DNA of 64,000 nt from Acanthaster planci. Its lineage: Eukaryota > Echinodermata > Asteroidea > Valvatida > Acanthasteridae. Positions 44,701 to 54,391 of this stretch are shown piece by piece. The stretch lies in assembly GCF_001949145.1 (NCBI RefSeq), contig NW_019091526.1, positions 124,001 to 188,000 on the forward strand. The letters run 5' to 3'. Under the pieces are notes generated by a model. The model ran no database searches and was not told where the DNA came from. It worked only from the letters and a program-made list of their open reading frames with translations. The stretch's first letter is position 1, and each line of letters starts with the position of its first letter. Both the position numbers and the translations under genes were made by a program.

Positions 44701-46255
44701 GAGTCACAGTTTAAATCATGAGTCAATTGATCATCTCAGCACCTTTATCCGTTTTGTTCAGAGAGAGTATGATGCCAGAGAAGCCAAGCTGAAATCAATT
44801 ACAGCTAACATCTCAGCTCATATGGCAGCCAAGGACCCAGGTATGTCATTTAGCCTGGCTCTAACAAACGGATGGATACTAGACCAGCTCAATTAGACAT
44901 TTCCTTGCTGAGTGGTCACTGTTTATCTCTGGTAATGAAACCGGAGATTCCTCCAAAGTGCCTGTGGCACTGTAGCTGGCAAGCGTTGAGACAGCTGTAA
45001 AGGGGAGACGGTGAAGAAAGGAGTGGTTTTTAGAAGTTAGAAGAAGGTCGTTGATTACCTCAGATATCTTGAGGTAATCATACACGTATATGTCACCTGA
45101 GTGGGACTGCAGAAATTGAGGAAAATTTAGAGCCAGATGGAGTAGATAGCGTGGTCCTAATGTACGTAGGTTTTGAATATTAGGAATTCCCTCCTAGGAC
45201 GCTCCTTTTTGGAATATCACATTTGCATTGGAAAGAGTAAACTAATATATTTGTGTTGATATATCACTTCGTTGGCATCATAATGAAGATAGGCATTACT
45301 TAAGGGAAAAGAATCGAAGGTTCCTGTTGATACTTACGACTCATTTGTTGGGTTGGGTCACATGTTTCTGGCATTGTTAACTTCTCTGCAGGCCGTCTCA
45401 CTAAAATGGCATTCCTGGACCGTCCGGCCAAGCCACCGCGCAATGTGCTGCGTCAGCAGCTGCGACACGGCACAGCCTCGGGGACTTTCATGCCAGAGAA
45501 GCGCTCACACAGCACTGTCCAGCCCGACCGGTCGTCCGTGGTCATCAGTTCTAGTGAGGCTGAGGCGTCAGGCCTTCAGCGAAGACGGGCCAGACGTAAG
45601 AGGAAACTCGGTTCCTACTCATCGTGGAGCCCCTGTTCAGTCACACCATTCTAATCACCCCCCTCGCCTCTTAACAACAGATTCCTCGCTCAGTGCTGTG
45701 TGTGGATTCCATTTCATGTGTGTCTCAGTCTGTGTCAGAAGTGTCTGTTACATTTCTGTGTGTGTTGCAGTCTCCAGAATTGCCAAGAGTGTGTTCTATT
45801 TGCCGTGTTTTACCTTATTTTTGCAGCCTTGATCTGAAAAGTCTTGTACGCTTAGCAACCAGATTTCTACTCCATTGACAATTGGAAATCTTGATGAATT
45901 GGCTGTCCTACACATACTTATGGAAAGTGGAAAAAATGAAGCCCATTTGTCCGCTGTCATGAATGACCTCACCCATTCTGGCACTAAAAGTCGTGGCTGG
46001 AAATTACACGTGCATCAAAAGAAGCCACTGGCTACCTTATGGCTACAGCTACTTGCCGTAGATGTCCATTTTACTCGAAGTCACAGCCGGGTCATTGGCG
46101 CAGAGCCTACAGCTGAAAAACTAATATCAGAAACTTTGTTTAGTAAAGTACTGAATGTTCTCAAATGATTAACTCTCTTCCTATCCGCAGCGGCCAAAAT
46201 CGTCGCACCGATGATGATGAAGACCCTGAAGATGATCAAGAAACTTCGCCGATGA
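38661..46255 (+). CDS. ELOA: Elongin A (complete gene, 11 coding exons)
   Basis: Large subunit of the elongin (SIII) complex, a nuclear factor that suppresses RNA polymerase II pausing. With elongins B and C, CUL5 and RBX2 it also forms a ubiquitin ligase acting on stalled polymerase. Eleven exons join in frame to 801 codons plus stop (human about 772-798). Residues 5-90 form a TFIIS N-terminal (LW) domain, with [26 protein letters not shown] and [12 protein letters not shown]. Residues 90-560 are Lys/Ser-rich and disordered. The BC-box LYDICMEML (606-614, LxxxCxxxL) should bind elongin C. The elongin A domain follows, with [28 protein letters not shown] and DAREAKL. The C-terminus [17 protein letters not shown] matches the family tail. 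All introns are GT-AG. Regulation is unknown beyond the shared upstream segment. Confidence 0.95.
39205..39795 (+). mobile_element. TTAA-flanked MITE (piggyBac-like), copy B
   Basis: A 591-bp unit in ELOA intron 1, bounded by TTAA on both sides: TTAACCTTTTTGTGCCGGGG at the left and GACAGCAATTGGTTAA at the right. The body aligns with copies C, D and E over most of its length, including GCACGCTAATCTGGCCCC and GGCCTGGCTGAAATACACGG. Confidence 0.75.
39998..40054 (+). CDS. ELOA: ELOA coding exon 2
   Basis: A 57-base exon, residues 28-46, [19 protein letters not shown], second part of the TFIIS N-terminal domain. Acceptor TTTGTAG, donor GTAAGT, phase 0. Confidence 0.94.
40414..41883 (+). CDS. ELOA: ELOA coding exon 3 (large)
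   Basis: 1470 bases, residues 47-536. Begins [15 protein letters not shown] and completes the TFIIS N domain, then a long Lys/Ser-rich region with a short repeat [13 protein letters not shown] and several predicted nuclear-localisation-like basic clusters, ending [11 protein letters not shown]. Donor GTAAAA is followed by a run of A; reading on into the intron reaches a stop after five codons. Confidence 0.95.
42218..42320 (+). CDS. ELOA: ELOA coding exon 4
   Basis: Residues 537-570 plus one base, with [19 protein letters not shown], a proline-rich segment conserved in elongin A. Donor GTAAGC. Confidence 0.92.
42556..42648 (+). CDS. ELOA: ELOA coding exon 5
   Basis: Residues 571-601 plus one base, [14 protein letters not shown] and RTKVFSGR, the latter equivalent to the KMQVYSG stretch of vertebrate elongin A. 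Phase 1 both sides. Confidence 0.93.
42716..43046 (+). mobile_element. TTAA MITE, copy C (5'-truncated)
   Basis: The right 331 bp of the same element in ELOA intron 5, starting at GATGAGCGATACAG and ending AGCATCAAGTGGTTAA. The left half is missing. Confidence 0.75.
43303..43356 (+). CDS. ELOA: ELOA coding exon 6 (BC-box)
   Basis: A 54-base exon, residues 602-619, [17 protein letters not shown]. It encodes the elongin C-binding BC-box LxxxCxxxL (L606, C610, L614) almost as a separate cassette; skipping it would keep the frame and remove the box. Confidence 0.93.
43656..43753 (+). CDS. ELOA: ELOA coding exon 7
   Basis: Residues 620-652, [19 protein letters not shown] and [10 protein letters not shown], start of the elongin A domain. 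The donor GTTGGT is weak but gives exact phase 0 joining to exon 8. Confidence 0.93.
43915..43944. repeat. (ATT)n microsatellite, probable SINE tail
   Basis: TATTATTAATTATTATTATT tract joined to the 3' end of the SINE at 43945-44180, so it reads as that element's simple-repeat tail. Confidence 0.7.
43945..44180 (-). mobile_element. tRNA-derived SINE, near full length
   Basis: In ELOA intron 7. On the minus strand it starts with GTTGGCATAGCGGTTC (A-box TGGCATAGCGG) and has the B-box GGTTCAAATCC at the normal spacing. A body of about 150 bp follows, ending GTCATTACCAGAC, and then an (AAT)n-like tail at 43915-43944. This is the structure of an RNA polymerase III SINE. Other copies lie at 44930-45010 and 62078-62252. 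Confidence 0.65.
44304..44405 (+). CDS. ELOA: ELOA coding exon 8
   Basis: Residues 653-686, [19 protein letters not shown] and ESWREIYI, the most conserved part of the elongin A domain. Phase 0. Confidence 0.95.
44512..44690. repeat. 33-bp minisatellite in ELOA intron 8
   Basis: About five units of a 33-bp repeat with core CTTGATTTGAGTCACAGCTC and then AACATATAATT. The first copies are nearly identical; later ones drift (GTTGTAGCTC, GTCGTAGCTC, then a shortened unit). It fills half of the intron. Confidence 0.88.
44762..44840 (+). CDS. ELOA: ELOA coding exon 9
   Basis: Residues 687-712 plus one base, [18 protein letters not shown]. Acceptor TTGTTCAG, donor GTATGT. Confidence 0.94.
44930..45010 (-). 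mobile_element. SINE 3' fragment
   Basis: TGGTAATGAAACCGGAGATT and the following CCTCCAAAGTGCC aligns with the tail-proximal body of the SINE at 43945-44180. The tRNA-like head is absent. It lies in ELOA intron 9. Confidence 0.55.
45392..45595 (+). CDS. ELOA: ELOA coding exon 10
   Basis: Residues 713-780 plus one base, [19 protein letters not shown] (compare KMAFVNSVAKPPRDV in human), then a Ser/Arg-rich linker. Donor GTAAGA. Confidence 0.95.
46191..46255 (+). CDS. ELOA: ELOA coding exon 11 (last)
   Basis: Residues 781-801, [20 protein letters not shown], and the TGA stop at 46253-46255. Matches the family's basic C-terminal tail. Confidence 0.95.
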
Positions 46256-46448
46256 AAAGATGACCTGTGACCCTTGACACAGGCTTGTAAATCATGGTCA
46301 GGTTGGCACAGCCTTCCCTGGAACTTTCTCAAACAAATCCTCCCCCCCCCATGGGGGCTGGCACCATATGATTGCTCTTTCTAAGCCGGTAAAAAGTGAC
46401 TTTGAAGGAGTTTGGACTGTGAGAAAATAATTACCTGTAAAACTGCTC

Positions 46449-46454
46449 AATAAA
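46449..46454 (+). terminator. ELOA: ELOA polyadenylation signal
   Basis: AATAAA 194 bases after the stop codon, in an otherwise non-coding, T-rich 3' UTR. It is the first canonical signal after the stop. Confidence 0.7.
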
Positions 46455-47680
46455 TGTATTTAAATCTCTCAAGTTTGTATGAAATTGCCTATAAACTTTT
46501 GGAAAAGTACTCAGATTCATTTTTTTCTGACAATGATATCAGTGTGATTTAACTTGCTATACTAAATCTATATTAAGCAGCATAGTATATAAAGTGGGAT
46601 ATATGGATGGAATATACATATGTTGCCATGGAATATGAAATATACACCCTAAAACATTAATATTGAATGAAATAGCAAAATAAGGATTGAAATGCAAGTA
46701 TTAATTATTTTCCTAAAGAAAATAAACAAGTCTGTAGTTGATATGCACAGAGTTCTTTTATTGATGATTGATTTTATTAGAAAAATGAAATATCTATTGC
46801 TTCTGTACCAAAGTCCAGCCGTAGTTTTACTTTTGTCTGTAAAGAGATCAAGTACAAAAAAATGGAAAGAATGGTAAACAGCCTAGTTTTGTTCAGGTCC
46901 TGTTCAAATGTAATATGAGGAGATGTATCTATTGTGTAAAAAAGTTTGAAGGCTATCTAGTTTTTATTTGGCTTCAGTAGATTTTTGAATTTCAGTGACG
47001 GGACTTTTGGAACTTCGGAGGTTGCCATTGTGTTTGCCAAGAGGTACATAGTTGAACAAATTAGAATATGCATAGGTCATCTGACAGCTGTTAACCAATC
47101 CAAATTCTTGGTTCTGACCAATGACTCCATTTAGGTCACATGCTGGATAGCGCCTCTATGGACATTCAACTCACCATTTCAAAGCCAGGCTGAAGAATTA
47201 GAAGCTGTCATCTGGGATATGTTACCATTTTAACACACCAACAATGTCAGAACTTTTGTTGCTCTTAACTACATGTACGAAAGCTTTCTGCTGACAAACT
47301 TTATACTTGGGATTATTTTGAAACATGAAATCAGCTGAAGGGGGAGAATTGTTAAATGTCAATATTACCGACTTCAACCTGGTTTTAGCATGGTGAGTCA
47401 CACTTCATTGGTCATACCCGGAAATGACCCATTGTGGTGAAACACACCACAAAGTGACTTCATGGAAGGGTTTTCCCATGGTGTTTATAGGCTTTACTTA
47501 TTCATAAGATAGGTCATTTCCTGGTGTGACTGACAAAATATGAAAAGGTCTTCAATCTGTACCTGTTGCCAGCATTTCCTTATTGTCTCTGTTTTTGATT
47601 TATGTGCAATCTTTTTCTGATAGCTTTTGCTGTAAACACTGAAATTTCTTCTAATCTTGAATGCTACGAGTACTGGTGTG

Positions 47681-48234
47681 TTTAAACACGGATCATTTAC
47701 CCAGGGATGTGCAACTTAAGCTCAGAGCTGGTTCAGTGCGTGTTAAGGCTGGCACAATATCAAAGCAGAAATTAAGTTGGATTATGTAACACTTTCTCTA
47801 ATAATAAAACATATATTCCTGTCTACCACTTTGTTTTCTTGTAATATTTTAAGTCAGGGTACACCCTTTCTAAAAATATGCTGCTCAAGATATTTCATCC
47901 TATTCATTCTGAGAAAAGTGTACCACAAAATTGGGGAATTTTGCCTCAATAAAACTTCGTTTCTCCTTGAAATCGATAAATGGAGAAGATTTATTCGTCA
48001 AAACAAATAGATTTAAGCACCGCGTTGGCGCGTCGTCTCGGCATAACCACAGCTGCACTGTACATGCTGCATGCTACAACGCGTGTCATGTGGTTGGGAG
48101 GTTTCTCGAGAAAGTTGAGAGCGCCTGCGGGGGTAATAACAATCCGTAACACGCATGGAACCAAGGTCACACATGTGATTGTACTGGGGCCGCTCACGGT
48201 TGCACATCCCTCGGTAAATGGCCCGTGGTTTAAA
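47681..48234. mobile_element. 554-bp element with about 35-bp terminal inverted repeats
   Basis: Left end 47681-47715 and right end 48199-48234 are inverted copies: TTTAAACACGG then CATTTACCCAGGGATGTGCA, against TTTAAACCACGG then CATTTACCGAGGGATGTGCA. The right part of the interior is GC-richer than the surroundings and has frames of about 100 codons in several phases, none recognisable. A non-autonomous DNA transposon is most likely; no target-site duplication is clear. Confidence 0.68.
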
Positions 48235-49237
48235 GGGCGGTTCATACCTTGGACAAACACAAAAGCAAAGCAAATTTGACAAGATATGTTTTTTGCAGTG
48301 AAATGTGCACAACTTCATTACACGAATATTTTATCTGACTTTTCAGTTTTGTAATCTTGTTAACTTTCATACTTGCCTTCACGATGAGTTGTGTGCTATG
48401 ATGTAGATTGTTTAAGAGCAACAGGGAGTGTGATAGTTGTATGAACACAAGAGCTGACAGTTGGCAGATGAACAAGGGAAATGTTAGCCCCAGTTTAACT
48501 TGAAGGGCTCCTGTAATAGAATTTTGTGTTCCTTGTTTGAGGAAATGGAGGTTTCCTCAGCCACCACGTGCCCTCTCACTGAAAATACCACTGGTTCAAA
48601 GGCATGTACTTTTATCTTTCCGTCAGATATGTTGATTTCCCCTAATTTTACAGTTTATTACGCCATTGCAAATTGAAAAATATCGTACAGCCTTATGCCG
48701 TTTTGAATTTTCACTTCTTTTGAATTCTCTGTTGCATGCCTGGTTTTCCCAGTCAAGGTTTTTTTTTTGGTTGCCAACATGTATTTCCATGGTCCTGTAG
48801 CAAAACAGAGTTAACCAGTGTGTGGAGCTAAAAACTCCAGCCCTAGTCTTGAAATAAGAATCAGGCCCATTTGGAGACGGACAGAGCTTGGATTTGGATA
48901 GCCTACTTTGTCTCAAGTCTAGCACAGATCAAAGCTTGTTGGCTTTATCACATTAGATCATCTCACCCATTGAATGTTAGGAGGCTTGTAAAAAGATTAG
49001 AATTTCCTGTCAATTTTTGGTCATTCCGGGAAGGAGTTTTATCATTAATCATTTTTTGCCATGTTTGTTTGTTTTGCTTTTGGTTTCTTGTCCATTTTCA
49101 GATTTTCATCTTTTCATTTTTTGCTTTGAGTATGGTCTACATGATTCTTTTTATAGTCTTCTTCAAAGAATCTGTTTTGATCAAAATGCTTCTTCACTTG
49201 TCATTAAATAGATAAAAATTCACGACTAAATGTCCAA

Positions 49238-49415
49238 GCTCAGCTATGAGACAGTTCGGTATTTCAACAGCGCATGCTCAGAACGAGGCTATTTAGAAGC
49301 AGCTATGCGCGCACAATAGTCTGTCCAATCATAGCAGCATTACACCGACTTGCGCACATGCTATGTTCCCCAAAAGACCCTGGCTTTTTGAAATACCGAA
49401 TTGGGTCATTGAGCC
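49238..49415. mobile_element. MITE with TGACCCAATTCGGTATTTCA ends
   Basis: About 178 bp. Left arm ...GAGACAGTTCGGTATTTCA; right arm read in reverse ...TGACCCAATTCGGTATTTCA. Same family as 24514-24686. Confidence 0.65.
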
Positions 49416-49642
49416 ATTATGTAATACTCCGATCACTGGATGCTGTTGTACTTCACCACTGAAAAACCTAGTACATGTACTTAATCCGAGTGTGCAAAAA
49501 AGTGCATTTCTTAATTCAGCTTTTTAAGATATTTTATCAAGAAAATGCCATTTCTCTGAAAGAATTGTAGCTTCCTATGCCCATCTGCTTGCATAAAAGA
49601 GAGATTAATAAATTGAGAATTAACACAAACTTCACCTTACAT

Positions 49643-49698
49643 CTACAAGCCTATGAAATATGTGCAGTAGCTACAAGCCTATGAAATATGTGCAGTGG
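49643..49698. repeat. Two tandem copies of a 28-bp unit
   Basis: CTACAAGCCTATGAAATATG and then TGCAGTAG/TGCAGTGG is repeated twice head to tail (start 49643 and 49671). A simple recent duplication. Confidence 0.9.
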
Positions 49699-52600
49699 GA
49701 GTCTTGTGATGCGTTGAAGGGTCAGATTAATTTTACTTTGGAACTTTCCAGTTTTTCTACTCTTAAAAATAAAAAAAAAAAAATTCTTTCAAAGTAGAAA
49801 TTTTCTGTGCTTTTCCAGACAAATCAGGGTAGTAGTTCTGTGATGTCACTTCAGGAGACACTGTTCATTATGGGGGTTATCTGCTCTAATTGTGGAAGTC
49901 TACCTCTCTTTAATAGACTGAAACAACAAAGACAAAAGACAGTAAACATCTTTTGGCAAACATCTGCACAGAACTTAGTGCAAAAGGATAGATCAGGAAC
50001 TAACTTTTTTGCGGGGTGGAAACTAACTTTTTTGAGGGGTGGGAGCTGAAACACTGGGTTTCTTTTTCTTTTCTTGTTTTTTGGACCCCATTGGGCAATG
50101 TCTTTAATTAGAAAAGGCTTTCAAGCAAGATACAAAATTAAAGCGAAATATCCCCCATCCCATTTATTTCTGAAGAGCAGACACAAGACAAGAATAGAGA
50201 TCCAAATGCACTTTCAGAAATGAAAGTCTGATTCCAGGAACGTGTTTATTCGTTCACTTTGTGTGGCTATGTAAAAGTATGTTTAACACGATTTTTTTGT
50301 GATTTTCAAAGCATGGTATTTAAAAACTCTATAAAAGAATTTTCCAATTGAGGAAATAAAACATTTTAAGTTCTTACATTTCTTCAAGCAGCAACATCAA
50401 CACTGATACGTCATTTGTCTGGTTTCATCACACAACTCTCCTTTTGTTTTTTAGACTTGTGTGCGTAAAGTAAGTGCCCTCTGAGACAGTTTGGTAGACG
50501 TGTCTTGCAACCAAAGATTAAAAACAAAATAGCAAAAACAAAACATCAAATCCCAAAGCAAAAGACAAGCACAGAGAAAACTAGATGAAGACTGCTAGAG
50601 TACAAACATTGACGAACAATTCAAATCTTGCCCACATTTTGAGCATACTGCAGTTTTTAAGAAGCCAGAAATTGGACTTTTTTGAGTTTGCACATTTGTG
50701 ACCATGATATTCAGAGTTTGCAGGTGGCATTCCTGCCTGACAGTAATGGCAACAGATCAAGACAACAGTTAAAGGAGAGAATTTACACAATTTTGTGGGT
50801 ACTTGTACTTGAGTACTTTTCTGGAACTCGAACTGATACTTTTGCAAATGTACTCATACTCATGATGATGTACTGATACTTGTACTCACAGTGAGATACT
50901 CCATTAGTACACATGTGGAAGTACCTGTACTTGTAGTTACATTCGTGTACACGCACCGCCGTACCGGTACTGGAATTTGTATCCTTATGGAGACAATGCT
51001 TTGTTGTGTGCTAAAACACTTCGATGTGAAACACCATTTTTCACAATGCTCCTGAATGAGCCAGAGTTACTTACCTGGGTTGAAATTTCAACTGCATGTC
51101 CCTTGTATAAAATGCTTCAATTTATCCTTTTTGAGTAATTTCCAAATTAATTTTAAGAAATAATAATAAAATACAATAACGATACAAGTGCTTAAATAGC
51201 GCAATTCAATAACTGATCATTGCACTTTATGGAAAAACAGAAAAATGAAAAAACGTAAACAAAATCCTTGTGGAGACTTTTATACCTTTAGAATTTCCCT
51301 GCGGAGACCTTTTCAACCTATTGTCCTGGGTCTCCACAAGGCACTGTATTTCAGCACTTGTTAAAATGTACCGGACTACAACACTATATTAACATCAGGT
51401 GCTGTTAAGGCCCACTGAGCTGAATGAGGGACCTCAGATGGTCCTTGGGAATTTTTTTTACGGGAACGATGGGTAGGGGAAGTAATAATGTTGCCTTCTT
51501 ACTCGCACAAAAAATGAGAAAATCCGTACATTTTACAAATAACTATTATATCTTCTGTCATTCCAACTGAGCTTGGTCTCCGGCCCAAATTTGACCCTCA
51601 ATTTTAACAATTTTTAATGGTCCTGGACTCACAGACTCACCTTCGGAAATAACAAGTTATCACATGAGACGTCAGATGGTTATGACATTCAAAGACAAGA
51701 ATCCAGACTCAAGTCTACATTCAACCTAGGCCACGCTAGAATTGGGCCTGACTTGAAACTTTGACTAGAGTGGACAAGTTGGGTTGAAAAAAAGTTTTCG
51801 CCTCAGTTTCAGACCTGAGCTCAACTATACCTACAGCACAAAGAATCAATTTGATGTGGTTGTCGTCAATGCTCAGCACATCATTTTATCATGTTGGTTA
51901 ATATGCGGCTAAACTTTCCACTGAAGTAAATTTGTCATAAATGATTTCCACAGTTTCAGTAAAAAGTAAAGTATTTCAGCATTTCATCAGCAATATCCAA
52001 GCAAGTAAACAGCATGAAAAATATAACAAGCACGATGCATAAAATGCTGACTCTTTTTTTAAAAATTAAAATACACTGTCAGTGTCGGGTTTATATGCCC
52101 AATACACTTAGACCAACAGTTTAAACACAGGCCTGAAAACTTAACGGATGGAAAATGTACGTAGAAAGGTGGTTGAGAGTGCAGAATGCATGTAACCAGG
52201 ATTTTTGGAGGGGAGTAGCTCCTCTACATTGGTTGGTTAGGAAAACAAGGTTACATAGAAAAAAATTCCAAATGGGAACTTGATGTACAGAAAAGCAATA
52301 TCTGAATGACGAAAATGAAAGTATGATTGAAATTACTGGTAGCCACTTTTGGGGTGGAGCTAGTTTACTAACAAGGGGTGCTTGTTTTTGTTTTGTTTTC
52401 TTTCTTTTAGGCAACTTTTTTACTATTATGACATCAATCTTAGCTATCCGAGAGGGTTTAAGTCAACTCTGTAACTGCAAATAGCTTAGCATGGAAGAAA
52501 ATGCAGACAAAAATTAAAGGAACTCGGGGAATAAACTACTGAATGCGAAAAAAATTGAGGTGTGTTAACACAGAAGATGAACTCTGTAGGATTTTTCTTC

Positions 52601-53629
52601 AGCATCAACAATTGTTTTGCCTGTGAACGATATGAGTTAAAAGAAAAAGTATGAGACGAGAGGTGGTTAAGGCCAACAATGGACAAATATACAATCAATT
52701 TTGAGTATTGTTTCATGCAATACCAGGCATTCCTCATGCAAATTATACAATTCAAGCTNAGGGTACCCCCCAACATATCCAATCCCTATACACATTCCAG
52801 ACTATTGTTACTTAACACATCCCCCAAGATGTCTGAAAGGAATTCCCCAGATTCCTGCCAGACAATGACCAACACAAAGCAGGGGGGGTTCTCTCCGTCT
52901 CATACCTTGCTGCATATATATAATCCAAAAGAAACAAAAAAGAGTCTGGTTGCTGGATAATATCCTGATGCATACGAAAATACAAGGAAGAAGTCCAGAC
53001 ACCACTTTTTGATAATCCATCAGGTAAGTGGCACTGGAGCATTAATGGTGAAGCCATAATGTGCAGGCAGACTGTGTCCAGGAACCATACTTATTCTCCA
53101 GATTGGACAAGGTAACAATAGCCCTGAAACATGAATAGGTAGGACGGTCAGGACATGCAGCTGGGGACAAGACACCATATTTATTGTTACATAATTACTT
53201 CCTGGCTAATCTAGGCAACTTAAACATGGATGGTACAATCACTACACATGGGCATCCTGGAAAAACGCTCTTGAAGTATACCACACACACATAGGAAATT
53301 CAACACAAAGAACAATTATGTTTGCATATTTGACAGTGCTCCAAATGTACCACAAATAAAATGAAAAGGATTTTGGGGGCATTTTGATGTCTTAGTGCCT
53401 TACATAAAAAACAAAAGTCAAGTTGGAGAGGGTTTTATTTCAAATAAATTTCTTTTCAAGACCCAAGTGGTGGGTACAAGAATGTGTGTAACAGGACACA
53501 ATGGTTATTTGCAACATTTACCATTTTGGACCCAAACCAAGCAAATTAGACACCGGTCCCTGGACCTACTTTTGCATAATGAAAATCAATAGCAGACTTC
53601 AACATTTTTCACCTACAATTGGTTGGCAC

Positions 53630-53681
53630 TGACCTTTGACCCTTTCTGAGTACATGTAGTTGGTATTAACCTTTGACCCTC
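53630..53681. promoter_or_regulatory. DR1-type nuclear-receptor site, duplicated
   Basis: TGACCTTTGACCC (53630-53642), that is GGGTCAAAGGTCA on the minus strand, is a canonical DR1 element for HNF4/RXR/COUP-type receptors. A second, weaker copy AACCTTTGACCCT follows at 53669-53681. It lies about 0.5 kb beyond the TRAPPC9 stop codon. Function is inferred from motif only. Confidence 0.35.
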
Positions 53682-53983
53682 AATATCTGATTACTTTGGT
53701 AGTTTTCTTCACCAAACATGTCATATTGAAACTTCTGAGACAAGGCCGGGTTATTCTGCCATGGAGACACGAATTGCTTCCATAAATGACGCTAAAAAAC
53801 TTTAAGCGAAAACTGTTTAAAGATTGTGGCAATTACTGAAGTTCATTACAAGTTCACTCCATAAATATAAATATGACGTAATTTATATCCTTTGTAATAC
53901 TTTGTACACATTCCATGATAAAATCATCAAATACAGTTACTTTTGTGAAAGTTTCAAAAATGTCCAAATTGGTAGACGCTGAC

Positions 53984-53989
53984 TTTATT
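53984..53989 (-). terminator. TRAPPC9: Candidate TRAPPC9 polyadenylation signal
   Basis: AATAAA on the minus strand, 187 bases past the TRAPPC9 stop codon, in T/A-rich sequence. Confidence 0.5.
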
Positions 53990-54175
53990 ATTTTTTAAAT
54001 GTTTTTACATGTAAATTACATTGACACGTTTAAAACTGGTTTTTTTTTTTTTACAATAATTGAGTCTTGAATGCCTAATGTGGTATTATTTATAAGGGCA
54101 TATTGAGAAAGGAAAATACCACTCATAATATACTGAGACCTTTTCCCCTCTTGACATTTTGTTTAAAAGTCTCAT

Positions 54176-54391
54176 CTATGTTATCATCACTTCCAGAGCA
54201 GGACGGTATTTCCATGACTGGCCCTCCCTCTTAGTGAAAATGGTATCTTCCTCAATGATGATGGGAGCCACAACAGGGGCCTGGTCCAGCTGGGAAGGTT
54301 CCATTTCCGTGCAGGTGATGTTGAACTTGTAGAGGCCAGGAAAGAGGAAGATGAAGGATGAGGTGTGTGTCAGGGACTGTTCAGCCTCTAA
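54176..54391 (-). CDS. TRAPPC9: TRAPPC9 last exon (fragment residues 383-453)
   Basis: LTHTSSFIFLFPGLYKFNIT, then a longer tail VVAPIIIEEDTIFTKREGQS ending MIT and TAG (54176-54178). Acceptor TTAACAG. Confidence 0.92.
   Translation of the reverse strand, partial: LEAEQSLTHTSSFIFLFPGLYKFNITCTEMEPSQLDQAPVVAPIIIEEDTIFTKREGQSWKYRPALEVMIT

Larger units (their letters stand above)
46455..54175. other. Intergenic DNA between convergent ELOA and TRAPPC9
   Basis: About 7.7 kb with no recognisable exon on either strand. It contains two inverted-repeat elements (47681-48234, 49238-49415), a duplicated 28-bp word (49643-49698), a degenerate GTACTTGTACT tract (about 50795-50970) and a DR1-like site near the TRAPPC9 end. 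The open frames (up to 114 codons) are isolated and AT-rich. Confidence 0.7.
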
